The notes under the pieces are model-generated. The model made no database searches. It was not told where the DNA came from and saw nothing but the letters and a program-made list of their open reading frames with translations. The position numbers and the translations under genes are program-made. Of a DNA stretch of 39,475 nt, positions 17,153-26,092 are shown in pieces (positions within the stretch are counted from its first letter, which is position 1; each line of letters opens with the position of its first letter). The DNA lies in NCBI GenBank assembly GCA_021849615.1, contig JAJZSQ010000017.1, positions 1 through 39,475 on the forward strand, given 5' to 3'. Origin of the DNA: Pseudomonadota bacterium. Lineage in GTDB: Bacteria; Pseudomonadota; Gammaproteobacteria; Steroidobacterales; Steroidobacteraceae.

Positions 17153-18583
17153 TCATGACGGCGGTCTCGGTGCGGCCGGAGGCCGGGCGGCCTCGACGGC
17201 AGGCGCAGACGCACGGTGACGCAGCCGTGGGCCTGAGAACAGCTGCGAGATCTCCTCGAGCGTTCTGCCGCGGGTTTCGGGGCCCAGCGTCGCGACGAAC
17301 GCCAACGCGGCGATGGCGAACAGCCCGTAGCCGAGGAACGTCCCGGTCGGCCCCCAGTGCGCGAGCTCCCATGTGAATATCAGCGTCACGCCGGCGCTGG
17401 TGAGCGAGTTCCACAAGCAGATGGCGGACATGGCGAATGCGCGCTCGCGGTCAGGAAAGATTTCAGCCACCATGACCCAGGTCACCGGTCCGAACGACAC
17501 GGCGAACGCGGCGACGAACACGATGATGCCGGCGAGTACGAGGGCCGGATGTGCCACCGCTGCGCCCGCGCCGCCGGTGACCCGGAACGCCCAGGCGATG
17601 GTGAGCAGGGCCACCGCCATGCCGGTGCCTCCGGCAAGCAACAGCGGTTTGCGCCCGACCCGGTCGATCAGGCTCATCGCCACCAGGGTCATCCCGACAT
17701 TGATCAGCCCGACCAGCACCGATTGCTGAAAGGCGCTCGCGAGGCTGCCGCCGGCTTGGGCGAGGATCGTCGGCAGGTAGTACAGGACGGCGTTGATTCC
17801 GGTGACCTGCTGGAAAAATGCGAGCCCCGCGGCGAATACCATGGCCAAGCGCAGCCGCGCTCCCAACAGCGTCCGCCACGAGCCGGCGCGCGGCTCGAGC
17901 GGCTGCGGCCCGATCTTCTCGAGCTCGCCGGCCGCCGCGTTGGCGTGAACGGCGCGCATCGCCTCGAGTGCCTGGTGCCGTCGGCCGCGAGCGAGTAGCC
18001 AGCGCGGGCTTTCCGGCACCGTCAGCAAGAGCGCGAAGAACACCAGTGCGGGGATCGCTTCCACGCCGAGCATGGCAGCCCAGCCGCGCGCACCGATCGA
18101 GAGCAGCAGATCGTTGGAGAGGAACGAGGCCGCGATGCCCATGACGATCATCAGCTGATTGGTGGCAACCAGCAGCCCGCGCCGATCAGCCGGAGCGATC
18201 TCGGTGACGTATAGCGGCACGACGAGGATCGCCGCACCCACCGCGAGCCCGCCGAGGACACGCGCCAGAATGAGCACGAGGAAGGTATGCGCGGCGGCCG
18301 CGAGCAGCGAGGAGGCGAAGAAGACGGCTGCAGTCAGTTGCAGCACCGTGCGGCGCCCGAGTCGGTCGGCGAGCGGCCCGGCGCACACATTGCCGGCCAT
18401 GGCGCCCCAATCGAGACAGCTGACCATCCAGCCGAGCTGGAGGCTGTGGGCCGCGCCTTGCAACCCAAAATAGGAGCGGATGAACGGCAGGGCCCCGGAA
18501 ATCACCGTGGCGTCGAAACCGAGGAGGAATCCCCCGAGCGCCGCCACCAGGGCGATGCGCATACTGCGTGCTGTATCCGCCAT
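17153..18583 (-). CDS. MFS sugar:proton symporter (XylE/GalP-like)
   Basis: The 476-residue inner-membrane carrier belongs to the sugar porter family. Twelve helices are expected, and the sequence shows GFDATVISGALPFI in helix 1, DRLGRRTVL in loop 2-3, PESPRWLLARGR after helix 6, QQVTGINAVLYYLP in helix 7, DRVGRKPLL in loop 8-9 and PETRGRTLEEI at the end. These are the classic sugar porter signatures. It is divergent from the GH3 lipoprotein gene, so the likely cargo is the monosaccharide released by that enzyme. Glucose, xylose and galactose cannot be told apart from this sequence. Confidence 0.92.
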   Translation of the reverse strand: MADTARSMRIALVAALGGFLLGFDATVISGALPFIRSYFGLQGAAHSLQLGWMVSCLDWGAMAGNVCAGPLADRLGRRTVLQLTAAVFFASSLLAAAAHTFLVLILARVLGGLAVGAAILVVPLYVTEIAPADRRGLLVATNQLMIVMGIAASFLSNDLLLSIGARGWAAMLGVEAIPALVFFALLLTVPESPRWLLARGRRHQALEAMRAVHANAAAGELEKIGPQPLEPRAGSWRTLLGARLRLAMVFAAGLAFFQQVTGINAVLYYLPTILAQAGGSLASAFQQSVLVGLINVGMTLVAMSLIDRVGRKPLLLAGGTGMAVALLTIAWAFRVTGGAGAAVAHPALVLAGIIVFVAAFAVSFGPVTWVMVAEIFPDRERAFAMSAICLWNSLTSAGVTLIFTWELAHWGPTGTFLGYGLFAIAALAFVATLGPETRGRTLEEISQLFSGPRLRHRASAPAVEAARPPAAPRPPS

Positions 18584-18771
18584 GCAAAGTTGACCGCGCT
18601 CAGTGCGCAGGAAGGCCTTTTAGCATGATCCTGCGTCCTGCACCACGCTCGGCCTGAAGATCCCGCTGCCGCTTCGCACCGGGGCGCCCACGCGTGGCCC
18701 GAGGCGAAGCGTCGCAGCGCGATGTGTGTGTTGACTGTACAGCGCGCGCATCGCAGACGGTGGTGCGGCTC

Positions 18772-18816
18772 TTGACAATTCGGGAACTGGCCGGCAGTCT
18801 TGTGAAACCGGTTGCA
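18772..18816 (+). promoter_or_regulatory. Promoter -35 and LacI-type operator upstream of the second GH3 gene
   Basis: TTGACA (18772-18777) is followed by a poor -10 (CAGTCT at 18795-18800 with 17-base spacing). TGAAACCGGTTGCA (18803-18816) is a dyad with a central CG of the LacI/GalR type (TGNAANCGNTTNCA form). Its position relative to the -35 resembles that of the operator upstream of the GH3 gene at 1613, but the sequence differs. It sits in the divergent region and could also affect the MFS gene. The part 18584-18771 shows nothing else. Confidence 0.5.
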
Positions 18817-19154
18817 GAACTCATCTGAGCGTGGTGGCCCGCGGGTCGCCCGGCCGGCCGCAAGCAGAGGATCTGTCAGCGCGGCAGCGGGGGTACAACG
18901 TGATGCGCAGCGGTACGATTCCGACATCACGGCGCTGTCCGTTGCGCAAGGCCCGCAGCGCGGCTCGTGAGACGCGCCGAACGCGCTGCACCAACGACTC
19001 GCCTGCCGTCTCCCTGCTTCCGCCCGCGCCGGCAGGCGCAATGGGGTGCGATGCCCGGATCATGGGAAACGAACGGCTGCGCGCGCGGCTTCTGTGGACA
19101 ACCCGTGCCGGCTGCGTCAGGATTTTTCTCGAGTGTGTCTTCAGGAGACTGGAT
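18817..19154 (+). other. Long leader of the second GH3 gene
   Basis: About 340 bases separate the operator from the start codon. The frame of the GH3 gene stays open through most of it, but the translation is Arg-rich and unlike any export signal. A 9-bp inverted repeat (19000-19008 and 19030-19038) is the only structure noticed. Nothing identifies a riboswitch. Confidence 0.35.
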
Positions 19155-22064
19155 ATGACGTCTCGATTCACCCAACCTACCCGTGGCGTGCGGTTGTTGC
19201 TGCTGGCGGCCGTTGGCGTCGCAGCGCTCGGCATGAGCGCGTGCAGCACCAAGACCGAGCGGGCGGCGACACTGCCGGGGCCCGTGGGTACCGCTGCAAA
19301 CTGCCCCTGGCTCAATCGGCATTTGCCGATCGCACGGCGTGTGGCCCTGATCATGGGCAAGATGACCCTGGCGGATGAGATCGGGATCGTCGAGGGGCAT
19401 GGTACGCATCCGTACGTGGGTGACATCGCGGCGAACGCCGCGCTGTGTCTGCCGCGGATCGGGCTGGAGGATGGCCCGAACGGCGTCGGGGATGGCATGA
19501 CGGGTGTCACGCAGCTGCCCTCGGGCGCCTCGCTTGCGGCCACGTTCTCGCGCACCCTGGCCTACGCGTACGGACGGGTGATCGGCGCCGAGCAGGCGAC
19601 CAAGGGGTCGTCGGTCGATCTGGGCCCGACGGTGAACATCGACCGTGATCCGCGCTGGGGCCGGGAGTTCGAGAGCCTGTCGGAGGATCCGCATCTGACC
19701 GGCGAAATCGCCGCGGCCGAAATCCGCGGCATCCAGAGCGAGGGGACCATCGCCCAGGTGAAGCATTTCGATGCGTATAACCAGGAGACGAACCGCAACA
19801 CGCCGATGGATCAGGTCATCGTGTCCCGCCGCGCGCTGCACGAGATCTATATGCCGGCGTTTCGCACCGCCATCGATACCGGCAAAGTCGGCTCGATGAT
19901 GTGCTCCTATGCGACGGTGAACGGGCATTACAGCTGCCAGAACCCCTACCTGCTCACCGACGTGCTGCGCGGGGAGTGGAATTTCGGCGGGTTCGTCACG
20001 TCGGACTGGATCGCGATCCACAGCGTATCGGCGGCCGCGGCCGGCGCCGACCTCGAGGAGCCTACCGATCGGTTCTTCGGCCGCCCGCTGCAGCAGGCGG
20101 TGACTCAGGGCAAGATTCCGCGCGTGGTGCTCAACACCATGGTCGCGCGCATCCTGCAGCAGCTGTTCCGCTTCGACTTGTTCAATCATCCACGGTCCGC
20201 CACGACCACCGCGGTGGCGACCACGGCGGCGCATCAGGGGACCTCGACCCGGATCGCGGAAGCTGGCACGGTTCTGTTGAAGAACACCGGGCACCTGCTG
20301 CCGCTGGCGGGCACCGGGAAGATCGCGCTCATCGGTCCGGCGGCCTCGGCGCAGGTCACCACCGGCGGCGGCGGCAGCGCGCAGGTCGTCCCGTCGGCGA
20401 CGATCAGTCCGCTCGCCGGCATGGAGGCGCTCGCCGGCAAGTCCCGGATCACCTACACCCAAGGGCTGCCGACCCACGCCGAACTGAAGCCGATTCCCGG
20501 TGCGGACTTGTCGTGGTCCCATGCCGGCCCGAGCGCGGGCCGGAAGGATTGGGTGGCGCTGACGCTGCGGCCCCCGGAGACGGGCACCTACGTCATCGGT
20601 TTCACCAATGATTGCGGGTGCTACAGCGCCCTCAGCGTCGCGATCGACGGCCGGACGCTGATCAACAATCCGGGCACGCCGCCGAATCCGACCTATTCCG
20701 CCGCGGTTCACCTGAATAAAGGCCAAGCGTATCGGCTGACGGTGACGGGCGCCCTGATGAGCGCTGCGCTGCCGAAGGCGACCCGTGCGAAGCTCGAGAA
20801 GATACGCGGGCTGATGCGCACCGGCGGTCCGGGGGACGCCCTCACTTGGGCGAAGCCCACGACCGTGCGCGCCGATATTCAACAGGCGGTGGCCGCGGCG
20901 AAGGCGGCGCAGGTGGCAGTGGTCGTGGTGGCGGATGACACCGAGACCGAGGGGGCGGATCGGCCGGATCTGCGCCTGCCGTCGGCGCAGAACGCACTGG
21001 TGAGCGCGGTGGCGCGCGCCAACCCGCATACGGTGGTGGTGGTGCAGGCCGGCGCGCCGATCGCGATGCCGTGGCTGCACCAGGTGCCGGCCATCCTCGA
21101 CACCTGGTATCCGGGGCAGACCGACGGCACGGCGCTGGCGAACGTGCTGTTCGGCAAGGTCGATCCGAGCGGGCATCTGCCGGTGACTTTCCCGGTGAAG
21201 CTCGCGGACGTACCGGCCGCGAATCCGGCGCGTTTCCCCGGCATCGGCGGCAAGGTGCACTACTCGGAGGGCATTCTGGTCGGCTATCGGTGGTATGACG
21301 CCCGGCACATCAAGCCGATGTTTCCGTTCGGCTTCGGGCTGTCCTACACGCGCTTTCGGTACAGCGATCTGAAGGTGAGCCGCCGCGATGTCGACGGCGT
21401 GACGCCGATCCGGATTAGCGCGCGTGTGACCAATGACGGGCGCGTGAGCGGGGCGGATGTTGCGCAGCTGTATCTGAGGCTGCCGGCCGCCACCGGCGAG
21501 CCGCCGCGCAAGCTGGTGGGCTTTAAGCGCGTGACGCTCGCGCCGGGGCACTCGAAAGTAGTGCACTTCACCATCACGCCGCGTGAGGAGTGGTGGTGGG
21601 GCCATGACGGGTGGACCGAGACCGCCGGGACGTACCGGGTGTATGTCGGGGATGCCTCGGGGCTTGCCGAGCTGCCGCTGCGGGACTCGTACACCATGAC
21701 AACGTCGATTGGCGATCGGCAGGTATCGGTGGCGGCGCCAAAGGCCTTCAAGCCGGGCGTTCGTGCCCTGGTGCGGGTGACCCTCGGCGGCGGCGGCACC
21801 GAGACGCTGCAGGATGCGAGCGTGAGCCTGAAGGTTCCGGGCGGCTGGCATGTCGAGCCGGTCGGTCCGGTCAGCCGCGCTAAGCTTGCACCGCATGCTG
21901 CGCTGACGGCGCAATTCGCCGTGACGCCGCCGTCGTGGGGCGTTTCGCGGTACGTGACGCTCTATGGCACAGCCGATCTGTCCCACGCAGCCTGTGCCCA
22001 CGGGGCCGCGCATTGCGACGGCACTCGTCGTAATGGCGGCGCGATGGTGCGCCTCAGCCCATAG
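19155..22064 (+). CDS. GH3 beta-glycosidase lipoprotein with PA14-like and NEW3-like domains
   Basis: The 969-residue enzyme starts at ATG 19155, seven bases after AGGAG, and has a lipoprotein-like signal ending in GMSAC (Cys30). The GH3 barrel shows DGPNGVGDG (106-114), REFESLSEDPHLTG (170-183), KHF (203-205) and the nucleophile Asp284 in GGFVTSDW. The second domain is interrupted by a PA14-like insert (about 450-535: WVALTLRPPETGTYVIGF and GCYSALSVAIDGR), which in related GH3 enzymes shapes the substrate entrance. A fibronectin-III-like domain (about 750-850) and a C-terminal NEW3-like beta domain (about 870-960) follow. It diverges from a sugar porter. PA14-bearing GH3 enzymes include beta-glucosidases; the exact substrate is open. 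Confidence 0.92.
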   Translation: MTSRFTQPTRGVRLLLLAAVGVAALGMSACSTKTERAATLPGPVGTAANCPWLNRHLPIARRVALIMGKMTLADEIGIVEGHGTHPYVGDIAANAALCLPRIGLEDGPNGVGDGMTGVTQLPSGASLAATFSRTLAYAYGRVIGAEQATKGSSVDLGPTVNIDRDPRWGREFESLSEDPHLTGEIAAAEIRGIQSEGTIAQVKHFDAYNQETNRNTPMDQVIVSRRALHEIYMPAFRTAIDTGKVGSMMCSYATVNGHYSCQNPYLLTDVLRGEWNFGGFVTSDWIAIHSVSAAAAGADLEEPTDRFFGRPLQQAVTQGKIPRVVLNTMVARILQQLFRFDLFNHPRSATTTAVATTAAHQGTSTRIAEAGTVLLKNTGHLLPLAGTGKIALIGPAASAQVTTGGGGSAQVVPSATISPLAGMEALAGKSRITYTQGLPTHAELKPIPGADLSWSHAGPSAGRKDWVALTLRPPETGTYVIGFTNDCGCYSALSVAIDGRTLINNPGTPPNPTYSAAVHLNKGQAYRLTVTGALMSAALPKATRAKLEKIRGLMRTGGPGDALTWAKPTTVRADIQQAVAAAKAAQVAVVVVADDTETEGADRPDLRLPSAQNALVSAVARANPHTVVVVQAGAPIAMPWLHQVPAILDTWYPGQTDGTALANVLFGKVDPSGHLPVTFPVKLADVPAANPARFPGIGGKVHYSEGILVGYRWYDARHIKPMFPFGFGLSYTRFRYSDLKVSRRDVDGVTPIRISARVTNDGRVSGADVAQLYLRLPAATGEPPRKLVGFKRVTLAPGHSKVVHFTITPREEWWWGHDGWTETAGTYRVYVGDASGLAELPLRDSYTMTTSIGDRQVSVAAPKAFKPGVRALVRVTLGGGGTETLQDASVSLKVPGGWHVEPVGPVSRAKLAPHAALTAQFAVTPPSWGVSRYVTLYGTADLSHAACAHGAAHCDGTRRNGGAMVRLSP

Positions 22065-22095
22065 GCCGCGGTGGCTTTGAGCAGCGACCCGGGTC

Positions 22096-22127
22096 GGCCC
22101 CGCCGGAGATTCCGGCGGGGCCTTTTT
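22096..22127 (+). terminator. Intrinsic terminator after the second GH3 gene
   Basis: A perfect 12-bp stem (GGCCCCGCCGGA, loop GAT, TCCGGCGGGGCC) is followed by TTTTT at 22123-22127. It starts 32 bases after the GH3 stop and separates this unit from the TonB-receptor locus. Confidence 0.9.
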
Positions 22128-22148
22128 GTGCGCCCGACACGGGCGCAC
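22128..22148. terminator. Second hairpin directly behind the terminator
   Basis: GTGCGCCCG and CGGGCGCAC form a perfect 9-bp stem with loop ACA immediately after the T-tract. It may back up the first terminator. From 22149 to 22322 nothing recognisable is present. Confidence 0.5.
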
Positions 22149-22322
22149 TTTGGACGACCCGGCCTGTACGTCACGCCCCGGATCATGGCCGACTGAGGGC
22201 GGGTTTCATGCTGCACCCGGCAGGCTCAAAGCCCCATGACCCGGGCGGGATGAAGGGGACGGAGGCGGCCGATTTCCGAATCTGATGCGGTAGGGGTCAC
22301 TGCCCCCCTTCGGAGCTCATGG

Positions 22323-22350
22323 TTGACAGCGCTGTCATCCGCGGTATGCT
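22323..22350 (+). promoter_or_regulatory. Promoter with built-in LacI-type operator
   Basis: TTGACA (22323-22328), a 16-base spacer and TATGCT (22345-22350) form a good sigma-70 promoter. The -35 is part of the perfect 14-base palindrome TGACAGCGCTGTCA (22324-22337). The same design occurs on the minus strand upstream of the GH2 gene. The core agrees with the motif reported for the LacI-type N-acetylglucosamine regulator NagR of Shewanella (AATGACARCGYTGTCATT, from memory). It lies about 550 bases upstream of the TonB receptor start. Confidence 0.7.
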
Positions 22351-22417
22351 CTGCGGCCATGGGGTATGGGGGGGCAGAAGCACATGATCGTGGACGCCGT
22401 ATCGACGGGCCGCATCC

Positions 22418-22452
22418 GCGGTGTTGCGCGACGTCGAGTCGCGCAACACCGC
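22418..22452. repeat. Perfect 15-bp inverted repeat in the receptor leader
   Basis: Arms 22418-22432 and 22438-22452 (GCGGTGTTGCGCGAC and its complement) enclose the five-base loop GTCGA. No T-tract follows. In an RNA started at the upstream promoter it would be a very stable hairpin about 60 nucleotides from the 5' end. Confidence 0.7.
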
Positions 22453-22756
22453 TTCACCCCCGCGAACACTGGCCTCGAATCGCGTCTCGTGCGGTGCAGG
22501 GTGCACCCGATCGACGGCGTGGCGGCGCGAGCCGCGGTTCTCTCGCCGGTGTGCCGCGCCCTTGGGGATTCCCACCGAGGATCGAATGCGCGATACGGCA
22601 CCGGCTGCTCTCCTCCCTGTACGACACCGCTGACAGATTTCGATGCGGGCCGAGCGAGGGGGCGCGGTGCTCAGCGGCTCAGCCTTGTGGCGCTGGTGGC
22701 CCCCGCGCGCGGCTCCACTGTGAGGGGAGCGTCCGAGTGCGCGGTATGTCGCGTTC
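22453..22756. other. Gene-free part of the receptor leader
   Basis: Open frames cross this stretch on both strands, but none encodes anything recognisable or has a good start. It separates the operator-bearing promoter from a second promoter nearer the receptor gene. Confidence 0.4.
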
Positions 22757-22786
22757 TTGACACGCCGAAAACAGCAGGCGTATTTT
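22757..22786 (+). promoter_or_regulatory. Second, proximal promoter of the TonB receptor gene
   Basis: TTGACA (22757-22762), an 18-base spacer and TATTTT (22781-22786) precede an A/T-rich leader of about 110 bases that ends in AGGGGAG before ATG 22906. No operator dyad is visible here, so this promoter may give constitutive expression. Confidence 0.55.
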
Positions 22787-22905
22787 AAAAAATAAGCTCT
22801 TTGAAGCGAACGCAGTTTTTCGTGGTAATAAGACAACAATCGGGAAGCGCTGCGTTCCACCAGATGTTTGAGTCGTTGACGTTCTAAACTGAGGGGAGAA
22901 TTGGC

Positions 22906-25900
22906 ATGTCGCATCGCAAAGAGAAGCGCGCCAGGCGTTCGTACTGCGCGTTTAATACGGGAATTTTGACAGCGCTGACGATCGAGGCGCTGATGCTGGC
23001 GCCGCAGACCGTGCGCGCGGCGGTCCCGGTCCAGAAGTCATCGTCGGCGCGCACGACGACGCGCGCCTTCACCCGCCAGACGTTGCTGGCCCGAAACGGC
23101 ACCCAGCCTGTCACTGGCGCGGCAATGACAGCGTTGACATCGGCGTCGGGCGCGCGCGGCGCATCGGCCGCAGCCTCGAATGGCGGCGCGGCCGCTTCGG
23201 GCACTTCAACCGGGCCGACGCAGCTGAAGGAAGTCATCGTGTCGGGCTTTCGCGAGTCGCTGGAAAGCGCGCTGAACGCAGAGCGCCGCGCGATTCAGCC
23301 GATCGAAGTGGTGAGCCCGGAGGACCTCGGGCAGATGCCCGATCAGGACGTCGCCGAGTCCCTGCAGCGGCTGCCCGGCATTCAGATCAACCGCGCCAAT
23401 GGGTTTGGCACCCAGGTGCTCGTCGAGGGTCTGAGTCAGAACATCATCGAACTGAACGGCGATGACTTTCTCACCGGCCGCGAATTCTATACCTCGGGGG
23501 AGGCCGCCAACGGCGGCGCTGGGGCTAACTTCCAGTACAATTCACTGGAGAGCGTTCCGAGCTCCGAGGTCAGCGGCATCGACGTGGCACTGAACCCGAC
23601 GGCAGCCGATCTGTCCGGTGCGATCGGCGGTACCATCAACCTGCGCACGCAGAACCCGCTCACCCTGCCGATGGGGCTCACCCTGGGCGGCAACGTCAAG
23701 GGCGTGGACTCACAGGGCACGAGCGGCATCACGCCGAACGCGTCGCTGGTCGCGGGGTACAAATTCAACAGCCGCTTTGCGGTCTACGCCAGCGTCTCCT
23801 ACTCCAAGTACAAGACCTTGGACAAGGAGTTTGAGGCCTACAACCGCACGCCGTGGGTGACCACCAATTCCGCGCTGACGCCCCCGGCAAGTGGCGGGAC
23901 GACGCTCGCCGATTATTCGCAGCTCTCTCAGCATTACATCCTGCCGGAGCTCGCGTACCTCAGCAACATCACCGACAATCGCAACAACGAAGGGGCGACG
24001 CTGGGACTGGCCTGGCGGGTGACGAATTCCGTCACCACGCAGCTGCGCTGGTTCTACTCCGGGGAGCGGGACACGCAGATCAATTACTCCAATAAGATCT
24101 ACTTCAATGGGGCGGGCAACACGGCGTTCCCGATCACCGGCATCGATCCGGCGTATCCGTACTCGATCGACGGCAACGGAGTCGTGCAGAGCGGCACCTT
24201 TACCGCCAACGGCGCCGAAACGGCCACGCTCTATCAGGGCACGAGTGATCACGCGAACAACTTCCAGTGGCAGACTGATTTCAACAACGGCGGTGCGCTG
24301 AGCGGTAATCTCGGGGTCTTCTACTCGAAGATGAGCTCGAACATGCAGGCGGCCCAGCAGGACACCGAACACGGCCTGTACGAGACCTCCGCGGGCATAC
24401 CGACCAGTCCTGGCGCGCCGGGCTGCAACAACGGCGGTGCGGTCTGCGGGACGGATCCGTATGCCAGCCCGGGATACAATTTCACGTACTCGAATGGCGG
24501 CACGTCGGGTCTGCCGACGGTCTCCTATCCGACCAACGTGCTGTCCAATCCGGCCTACACGACCTTCAAGTCGGCCTGGGCGTGGGCAAACCTTGGTCAG
24601 GAGACGCTCAAGGCCGTCAAGCTCAATCTGCATTGGAAGCCGTCCGGCGTCCGTGCGACGACGATTTCGGCGGGGGCGCGCTACGGCACGAATGACGTCA
24701 GCGAGACGTTCGGGCGCTACCTGATCAACGGCAACGTGATCGGAATTCAGCCCGGATGCGCCACCTGCAGCACCTGGCTGTACTATCAGGATCCGGGCTA
24801 TTCAAACCCGAATATCCCGTATTCGACTGGCACCAGTGCGCCGGGCCTGATGGAGACGGTGAACAATTTCGGGTCAGGCCCGATGACGGTGAAGAATCCG
24901 TACGCCGGTGGCATGACCAATCCGTCCACCTTCCTCAATACCGTGTGGAACGGTGCCGGGGTGACGAACAACACCGAGCGGTTCTTCCCGGACACGCTGA
25001 GCTCGTATTCGGTCAACTATCGGCAGATTGCGTCCTACCTGATGGCGGATATCGGCTCGCCGGAAGATCACTATCACATCAATTTCGGCGTCCGGGTCGT
25101 CAACACCAAGATCACGATCGATGGTGCGCAACAGGCGCCGGTGCCGTCGTATTACGGTACGGCGTCCTGGAATGGCGTGAATTCGAACAATATCCCCATC
25201 CAGAACGTGCAGAGGTACACCGATATCCTGCCGACGTTCAACTACACGCTCGAGTTGACCGACTCTCAGCAGGTGCGACTGAGTGCGGCCCGTGTGACCG
25301 CGCCGGTCAACCTCGCGCAGCTCGGCGTCGGTGAGGCGTACAACTTCACCCGCTCCGGTTCCGGTACGAACTTCATCTTTGCCGGCGGCAGCGGTGGCAA
25401 TCCCGCGCTGCAGCCGTACCGGGCGGATCAGTTCCTGCTGGGGTACTTCAACTACTTCGCGCGTGGTGCGGTGGCCGAACTGCAGGGCTTCTACAAGCAG
25501 GTCGACAGCTTCCCGTACACCGCGAACGTGGCGACGACCGTCAATGGCGTCACTGCGAACGTCACGCAGCCGGAGAATGGCAAGGGCGGTGACATCTACG
25601 GGGTGATCATCGGCACGGAATACCCGTTCACGGGTCTGCTGAGGGGATTCGGCGTCGACTTCAATTACACGTTGTCGAAGTCGGAGATGAACCTGAACGT
25701 CCCGCTGACGTACACCAACAGCATCCCGTTCCCCGGCGTGTCGGAGAATTCGCTGGCGGCGACGGTGTACTACCAGCGCTACGGGTTCTCCGGACGCTTG
25801 GCGTACACGTATCGCTCCAAGGCGATCAGCGACAATGTCGAGGGTTCGACGTTCAGTATCCAGGGCGCGAACGGTCAGCCGCAGGCGCTGGAGGTCTGGC

Positions 25901-26085
25901 AGGCTCCCTACGGGGAACTTGATGCGCAGGTGGGTTACGACTTCAATAAGCACTTCGGCATAGTCCTCTCGGCGACGAATCTCACCGATGCGGCGACGCA
26001 CGACTATCTGCAGTGGCCGAACCAGCCCTTGACCTACGACAACTGGGGCCGGCGATTCTTCTTCGGATTCCACTTCCGCAACTGA
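22906..26085 (+). CDS. TonB-dependent outer-membrane receptor
   Basis: The 1059-residue receptor has a signal peptide (about 1-39), an unusual Ala/Ser/Gly/Thr-rich linker (41-105) and a TonB-box-like EVIVSG (109-114). The plug domain (about 130-240) contains DLGQMPDQDVAESLQRLPG and LVEGLSQNIIELNGD. The long 22-strand barrel follows, with cysteine pairs in presumed outer loops (GCNNGGAVCG and GCATCST), and the protein ends in FFFGFHFRN. The size and plug sequence match the TonB receptors of xanthomonads and Caulobacter that take up plant or animal oligosaccharides. GGAG lies seven bases upstream of the ATG. A halogenase-like gene follows after seven bases, so the two are one operon. Confidence 0.93.
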   Translation: MSHRKEKRARRSYCAFNTGILTALTIEALMLAPQTVRAAVPVQKSSSARTTTRAFTRQTLLARNGTQPVTGAAMTALTSASGARGASAAASNGGAAASGTSTGPTQLKEVIVSGFRESLESALNAERRAIQPIEVVSPEDLGQMPDQDVAESLQRLPGIQINRANGFGTQVLVEGLSQNIIELNGDDFLTGREFYTSGEAANGGAGANFQYNSLESVPSSEVSGIDVALNPTAADLSGAIGGTINLRTQNPLTLPMGLTLGGNVKGVDSQGTSGITPNASLVAGYKFNSRFAVYASVSYSKYKTLDKEFEAYNRTPWVTTNSALTPPASGGTTLADYSQLSQHYILPELAYLSNITDNRNNEGATLGLAWRVTNSVTTQLRWFYSGERDTQINYSNKIYFNGAGNTAFPITGIDPAYPYSIDGNGVVQSGTFTANGAETATLYQGTSDHANNFQWQTDFNNGGALSGNLGVFYSKMSSNMQAAQQDTEHGLYETSAGIPTSPGAPGCNNGGAVCGTDPYASPGYNFTYSNGGTSGLPTVSYPTNVLSNPAYTTFKSAWAWANLGQETLKAVKLNLHWKPSGVRATTISAGARYGTNDVSETFGRYLINGNVIGIQPGCATCSTWLYYQDPGYSNPNIPYSTGTSAPGLMETVNNFGSGPMTVKNPYAGGMTNPSTFLNTVWNGAGVTNNTERFFPDTLSSYSVNYRQIASYLMADIGSPEDHYHINFGVRVVNTKITIDGAQQAPVPSYYGTASWNGVNSNNIPIQNVQRYTDILPTFNYTLELTDSQQVRLSAARVTAPVNLAQLGVGEAYNFTRSGSGTNFIFAGGSGGNPALQPYRADQFLLGYFNYFARGAVAELQGFYKQVDSFPYTANVATTVNGVTANVTQPENGKGGDIYGVIIGTEYPFTGLLRGFGVDFNYTLSKSEMNLNVPLTYTNSIPFPGVSENSLAATVYYQRYGFSGRLAYTYRSKAISDNVEGSTFSIQGANGQPQALEVWQAPYGELDAQVGYDFNKHFGIVLSATNLTDAATHDYLQWPNQPLTYDNWGRRFFFGFHFRN

Positions 26086-26092
26086 GGCTGAC

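Noticed and set aside
18831-19154. N-terminal extension of the second GH3 gene from an upstream start
   Set aside because: The extension is Arg-rich and would bury the export signal; ATG 19155 has AGGAG at seven bases and starts the lipoprotein-like signal.
18927-22148. A 1073-codon open frame antisense to the second GH3 gene
   Set aside because: The translation is Arg/His/Gly/Ala-rich with no domain, and the plus-strand GH3 reading has full motifs, signal peptide and ribosome site.
22366-22788. Possible 140-residue gene between the two promoters of the receptor locus
   Set aside because: No ribosome binding site, no recognisable family, and Arg/Ala-rich composition typical of chance frames; kept as unexplained leader instead.
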